Below, piece by piece: positions 61,200 to 64,000 of a DNA stretch of 64,000 nt. The stretch is from positions 1,364,001 to 1,428,000 of the forward strand of contig NZ_CP021781.1 in assembly GCF_003290445.1 (NCBI RefSeq), in the 5' to 3' direction. This DNA comes from Francisella adeliensis (GTDB taxonomy: Bacteria; Pseudomonadota; Gammaproteobacteria; Francisellales; Francisellaceae). Positions within the stretch are counted from its first letter, which is position 1. Each line of letters begins with the position of its first letter. The position numbers were made by a program, and so were the translations under genes. The notes under the pieces were generated by a model that ran no database searches, was not told where the DNA came from, and worked only from the letters and a program-made list of their open reading frames with translations.

Positions 61200-61258
61200 G
61201 AAACGCTAGTCGCTTTAGATGACCGCTGGGTTATCTAAAGCTATTACAATAGCGTTTC
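61200..61258. ncRNA. Structured element A (two nested stems)
   Basis: Outer stem GAAACGCTA (61200-61208) with TAGCGTTTC (61250-61258), nine pairs. Inner stem GCTTTAGAT (61212-61220) with ATCTAAAGC (61233-61241), nine pairs. The loop is GACCGCTGGGTT. Both stems are perfect, hence very unlikely by chance in a row. Strand of any transcript is not known. Confidence 0.55.
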
Positions 61259-61287
61259 AAAGTATTACCATGCGAAGCATTACATAC

Positions 61288-61455
61288 GCCCACCGTCTAT
61301 CCCGATAGGGTTGACCAACGGGTTTTTTACAAGCGATAGCGTGATGTGACTAGACTAGCAAACTTGTATTGTACCCTTAAGAATGACAGGGTGCTTTGCT
61401 CGGCTTTAGTCCATCGTGTAAAACTCGTTGGTCAAGCGTAGTGTAGACGGTGGGC
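61288..61455. ncRNA. Structured element B (168-base long branched hairpin)
   Basis: Base stem GCCCACCGTCTA (61288-61299) pairs perfectly with TAGACGGTGGGC (61444-61455). Inside it is a CCC-GATA-GGG mini hairpin (61301-61310), then TTGACCAACG (61311-61320) pairing with CGTTGGTCAA (61426-61435) and extending by GTTTT/AAAAC. Then GATG/CATC plus GACTA/TAGTC (61343-61352 with 61407-61415), AGCAAA/TTTGCT (61357-61362 with 61395-61400), and a terminal GTACCCT/AGGGTGC stem (61371-61377 with 61388-61394). Folded by hand. Confidence 0.6.
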
Positions 61456-61461
61456 TGAGCA

Positions 61462-61483
61462 TTCCCCAAATGAAATTGGGGAA
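61462..61483. ncRNA. Structured element C (short perfect hairpin)
   Basis: TTCCCCAA-ATGAAA-TTGGGGAA, eight perfect pairs and a six-base loop, seven bases right of element B. No T run follows on either side, so it is not a simple terminator. Confidence 0.55.
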
Positions 61484-61495
61484 GCGGCGAACTGT

Positions 61496-61565
61496 TAATC
61501 TATATCGGCTTGCTCCTACGCCCTGCAACACATACAGTGTGTTAAGGGGTGGACGATATGGATTA
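61496..61565. ncRNA. Structured element D (70-base hairpin, motif copy 1)
   Basis: TAATCTATATCG (61496-61507) pairs with CGATATGGATTA (61554-61565), twelve pairs with one G-U. Inside, GCTTGCTCCTACGCCCTGC leads to the apical stem AACACA-TACAG-TGTGTT (61527-61543), then TAAGGGGTGGA, where CCCT pairs with AGGG. The internal motif recurs at 61775-61813. Confidence 0.55.
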
Positions 61566-61717
61566 TAAAGTAGCCTAAAGGGGTTTATATTTGCTAGTGC
61601 TACTAGCTTGATTATTTACTTGCTTTGACAAAAGTAATAAATCATCTAATAAACTCACCTAAAATTTAGTATTTTATGGTGTGCTTATGTGATAGTAGTA
61701 GATGGCTATCATTAAGA

Positions 61718-61744
61718 AAAACCATAGTTTAGTACTATGGTTTT
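61718..61744 (-). terminator. Likely terminator of the leftward island operon
   Basis: AAAACCATAG-TTTAGTA-CTATGGTTTT is a perfect ten-pair stem. Read leftward it is followed by a run of five Ts, about 80 bases after the stop of the leftward gene at 61825. It can also act weakly in the other direction. Confidence 0.7.
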
Positions 61745-61774
61745 GATGTGGTAGTTTTGATTAAAAATTTACCA

Positions 61775-61813
61775 GCTTGCTTAAACGCCCTGCTATTTTA
61801 GCTAAGGGTGGAT
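61775..61813. repeat. Second copy of the element-D motif
   Basis: GCTTGCTTAAACGCCCTGC followed by GCTA-TTT-TAGC and TAAGGGTGGAT repeats the internal part of element D (GCTTGCTCCTACGCCCTGC ... TAAGGGGTGGAC), keeping the outer GCCCT/AGGG pairing while the apical stem differs. This is the pattern expected for a selected fold. Confidence 0.6.
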
Positions 61814-61824
61814 AGTATATTATT

Positions 61825-62679
61825 TTAAAGATCATAAATATCAGCAGCGTAAGATACCCATACACAATATTCATAATTAAATCTCGATAAAATTTCTTTT
61901 TTATATATTTGGTAATATTTATTATCTCGGTTAATATCTGAATAATCATTAAAATATCTAGATCCTTTTAAGCCTAAAATTTTTTCAAGTACCATAGTTA
62001 TTAAAATTGATAACCGCCCCTCATTTATCCAAAACTTATTTAGCTTCCGTTCAAGCTCCTCTTTATTTGTATTTAGGCTATTACTTTTATCAAAAAACTC
62101 CATAAAAAAGTCCGATTTATGATTTTGATAGATTTTCAACTCTTGTATTTTATTAACATAATCGGTTCTATCTAATTGCTTTCTTCTTTTAATACCAAAA
62201 TCTTGCTTATGCAAATAAACATCTTGTGACTTTATATTTGCATCATGGATTCTTTTTTCCATAGTTTTAAAGGAAACACCCTCCCCAATGAATGGATTAT
62301 TTCGTCCAGAAATTTCATGACTATTATATTCAAAATTTATGGTGTTATAATTTTCTCCATTAAAATCATATATATCTTTTAAAAAAGAAACTAAGTATTC
62401 CATATTTTCCCTATAAAAAGTATCTATAGCCTGTCTTTTCTTCCTGATTGTATTTTTACTTAGCTTATACATAAACTGATCGTGATATTCTGCAAAAGAA
62501 CAAAATGCGGAAATAATTGAAAAAAGAATATTTCGCATGTCTCTAATTGATATTTGCTTATTTGGATCAATATTTATTTTGATTGGTTTTTTTAAACTTC
62601 TCTGTGTTTCAATAAATGATGAAATATCTATATCAAACCTCTTATAAAGTATATAGTTAAAGTTATCTCTGAGAATCAT
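61825..62679 (-). CDS. Downstream part of a split island gene, unknown function
   Basis: A 284-residue frame without a convincing start: the ATG at 62679 has no ribosome site, and the same frame is open upstream without a break to about 62815, overlapping the end of the 62754-63362 gene. The upstream extension (AKVFEKNCYDVLNVFADAK, RYVNIHDVIFGYFRK) looks like genuine protein. Adding one A in an A run at 62798-62801 would join the two frames into one gene of about 512 codons. No known family or catalytic motif recognised, no membrane helix, mostly helical, Lys/Asn-rich. Confidence 0.6.
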   Translation of the reverse strand: MILRDNFNYILYKRFDIDISSFIETQRSLKKPIKINIDPNKQISIRDMRNILFSIISAFCSFAEYHDQFMYKLSKNTIRKKRQAIDTFYRENMEYLVSFLKDIYDFNGENYNTINFEYNSHEISGRNNPFIGEGVSFKTMEKRIHDANIKSQDVYLHKQDFGIKRRKQLDRTDYVNKIQELKIYQNHKSDFFMEFFDKSNSLNTNKEELERKLNKFWINEGRLSILITMVLEKILGLKGSRYFNDYSDINRDNKYYQIYKKEILSRFNYEYCVWVSYAADIYDL

Positions 62680-62753
62680 TTTCTGATATTTTTTACAAGC
62701 TAGCTTTCTAAAATACCCAAAGATAACATCATGAATATTTACATAGCGATGAT

Positions 62754-63362
62754 TTAGTTTTGCATCGGCGAATACATTAAGTACATCATAGCAATTCTTT
62801 TCAAAGACTTTGGCTTAGAATATTTAACAGTTTTTATAGGGTAAATATCTTGATTCTGCTCATGCCATTTCAAAGCATCAAAATACTTTAATTTCATTTT
62901 AATAAAGAAAACAATAGCAAAAGTGCAACAAGCTATGTGATATCGAGTAATTGTAGAATACTTCAAAGCATCTTTTTGCTCTGGATTTATATTATATGCT
63001 AGATGTTCATATTTCTTATATTCTGGTAAATAAAATTTTTTATAAAGCATATCAAACCAATCTTGAATGTTGGTAATCACTTCAACAATAATTGATGAAA
63101 ATATATAGTTAGCTACATATTTCTTTTTATACTTGATTTGTAATGTATCTATAAAACTCTTTATATCTTTATATTCTCTTCTAAGAACTTCTTTAAATGA
63201 TACTCCTATGTATTTATGTAGATTATGCTTTTCTACAAAGTCTATCTGTTTAGTCATCTTACAAACATCTATAAAATCCTGAATATCAACAATATTTATA
63301 TTGAATAAGTTTCTACTAAAAGCATGTTTTATTTCTGCATATATCTGTTTTTTCATAATCAT
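62754..63362 (-). CDS. Upstream part of a split island gene, unknown function
   Basis: A 202-residue frame beginning MIMKKQIYAEIKHAF. It starts eight bases after the stop of the Res fragment, so it is in the same leftward operon. It is helical and basic, with no membrane segment or motif that I recognise. Its last dozen residues (KRIAMMYLMYSPMQN) look like out-of-frame translation, because a one-base shift at the A run near 62798 leads into the next frame, which reads as better protein. So this is probably the first 40 percent of a roughly 512-codon gene, now a pseudogene or shifted by programmed or phase variation. Confidence 0.65.
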   Translation of the reverse strand: MIMKKQIYAEIKHAFSRNLFNINIVDIQDFIDVCKMTKQIDFVEKHNLHKYIGVSFKEVLRREYKDIKSFIDTLQIKYKKKYVANYIFSSIIVEVITNIQDWFDMLYKKFYLPEYKKYEHLAYNINPEQKDALKYSTITRYHIACCTFAIVFFIKMKLKYFDALKWHEQNQDIYPIKTVKYSKPKSLKRIAMMYLMYSPMQN

Positions 63363-63370
63363 CTTTATGC

Positions 63371-64000
63371 TTAGTTGTCTTTTAAGATAGTTGAAAGCTC
63401 ATCTTTATTAATCCTAGTTTCAAACCTTACATCGACATTTGGCAATTGCTTCTGTAAACCTTCAAAGAACTTTTTAGCATAATCTATTTTTGTTTTTTCT
63501 GCTTGTGGAATATCACTATTATTTTTATACCCTTTAGTTTCAACAACTAAGAATAATTGTCTTTGTTTTTCTCCTCTATCTACAAGATAGGCAAAATCTG
63601 GATTATATGCTTTATATGGTGTTGGTATAGATATACTTGGCAATTTAGCAAATACTGTTATCCTTTGACCATCAATCAATATAGGATCATTTTCTATAGA
63701 TTTTTTCTCAATATCTGAATCATAAACAACTCGATCAAATAAAAACACATCTGACGCTTCATTTCCAATATTTCGACCTAATTTAGTATATTCAATTTCT
63801 TTTATGAAACTACCGTCATCATTTTGCAAAATATTTTTGCTAAAGATATTTGTCTGGCTAAACTGATAATCAACACATTGCAAAATACTTGTATGAATAG
63901 ACTCTTTTATTTGAGATTTTATAAAATTAATAGCTTTACTCGGATTATTTTTTATCTTTTGTAAATCAAGTCTACTAAATAGTCTTGTAACAAAACCTAA
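63371..64000 (-). CDS. Type III restriction endonuclease Res subunit, C-terminal part (cut by window edge)
   Basis: The frame is open from its stop at 63371 to the window edge (210 residues visible), and the TTG at 63883 is not a real start because the frame continues upstream without a break. The visible segment contains a PD-(D/E)XK nuclease core: YKAYNPDFAYLVD (the Asp) and then LFLVVETKG (Glu and Lys). This layout, a C-terminal nuclease after a long helicase, is that of type III Res enzymes. The helicase part and any Mod methylase would lie to the right, outside the window. Restriction of unmodified DNA is the expected role. Confidence 0.8.
   Translation of the reverse strand, partial: LGFVTRLFSRLDLQKIKNNPSKAINFIKSQIKESIHTSILQCVDYQFSQTNIFSKNILQNDDGSFIKEIEYTKLGRNIGNEASDVFLFDRVVYDSDIEKKSIENDPILIDGQRITVFAKLPSISIPTPYKAYNPDFAYLVDRGEKQRQLFLVVETKGYKNNSDIPQAEKTKIDYAKKFFEGLQKQLPNVDVRFETRINKDELSTILKDN

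Larger units (their letters stand above)
61166..61824. other. 659-base non-coding stretch full of stable hairpins
   Basis: No credible reading frame on either strand. It is richer in G+C than the flanks and contains at least nine inverted repeats in a row, most of them listed as separate features: 61163-61189, 61200-61258, 61270-61280 (ATGC-GAA-GCAT), 61288-61455, 61462-61483, 61496-61565, 61593-61607 (GCTAGT-GCT-ACTAGC), 61690-61711 (TGATAG/CTATCA) and 61718-61744. It lies between convergent genes (integrase and the split gene). Confidence 0.75.

Noticed and set aside
61288-61455. Group I or group II intron
   Set aside because: A GACTA/TAGTC pair looked like a group I P7, but all pairings are nested, there is no P3/P7 crossing, and no domain V-like or intron-encoded protein is present.
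61200-61565. Retron msr/msd
   Set aside because: No reverse transcriptase within the window next to it and no clear priming guanosine context; cannot be excluded if an RT lies outside.
61761-61949. Leftward 62-residue frame beside the structured region
   Set aside because: It overlaps the end of the island gene in another frame and covers the hairpin motif copy; low-complexity sequence, no ribosome site.
63371-63883. Complete 170-residue gene starting at TTG 63883
   Set aside because: The same frame is open to the window edge with protein-like sequence, so this is only the C-terminal end of a larger Res gene.

Overview
The window is chromosomal DNA from a low-GC gammaproteobacterium of the family Francisellaceae, most likely the genus Francisella. 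The evidence is the strong A+T bias, the cap (poly-gamma-glutamate-type) locus next to spoT, short L25 and L35 proteins, two POT transporters beside potGHI, a PilE-type pilin pair, and lptD-surA-rsmA-apaH-aroQ-accB-accC in one run. Species cannot be fixed from the sequence alone.

Bases 1-56420 look like core chromosome. In order: a copper-responsive operon (csoR, glutaredoxin/MauE-like fusion, multicopper oxidase) with its operator inside the promoter; two tandem POT-type transporters and a polyamine-type ABC transporter without a binding protein; catalase with a periplasmic MsrB; a PQ-loop protein and BioY; aroC-dedA-PilZ-like protein-radA-cvpA; two type IV pilins separated by a small palindromic repeat; ligA and a YiiX-like hydrolase converging on argS; an envelope/housekeeping run from lptD to accC; a RodZ-like protein and an MscS channel; a leftward block (orphan membrane protein, CorC-like, rplY, prs, TVP38) and the thrS-infC-rpmI-rplT operon, in which infC starts at AUU; a chitin-active LPMO; gcvH, murG, ybaB, recR, spoT; and the cap locus followed by a PfkB kinase, a cyanophycinase homologue and an isoaspartyl peptidase. 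Five tRNA genes (Phe, Pro, Arg, His, Leu) behind one consensus promoter close the core part.

Bases 56421-64000 are accessory. Two IS6-family copies with identical transposases, in the same orientation, bracket a secreted protein of unknown function and a truncated, chimeric transposase remnant. Directly right of the second copy is a 45-base displaced 3' half of a tRNA-Val(GAC), followed by a tyrosine integrase. This marks the left end of an integrated island that runs off the right edge of the window. The island holds a 650-base non-coding stretch packed with stable nested inverted repeats, part of which occurs twice. It also holds an unknown gene split by an apparent one-base frameshift, and the C-terminal end of a type III restriction (Res) subunit. 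The island cargo is the best candidate for something undescribed.

Limits: homology calls rest on recognised motifs and remembered family features, not on searches. RNA folds were paired by hand. The 5' half of the Res gene and the right end of the island lie outside the window.
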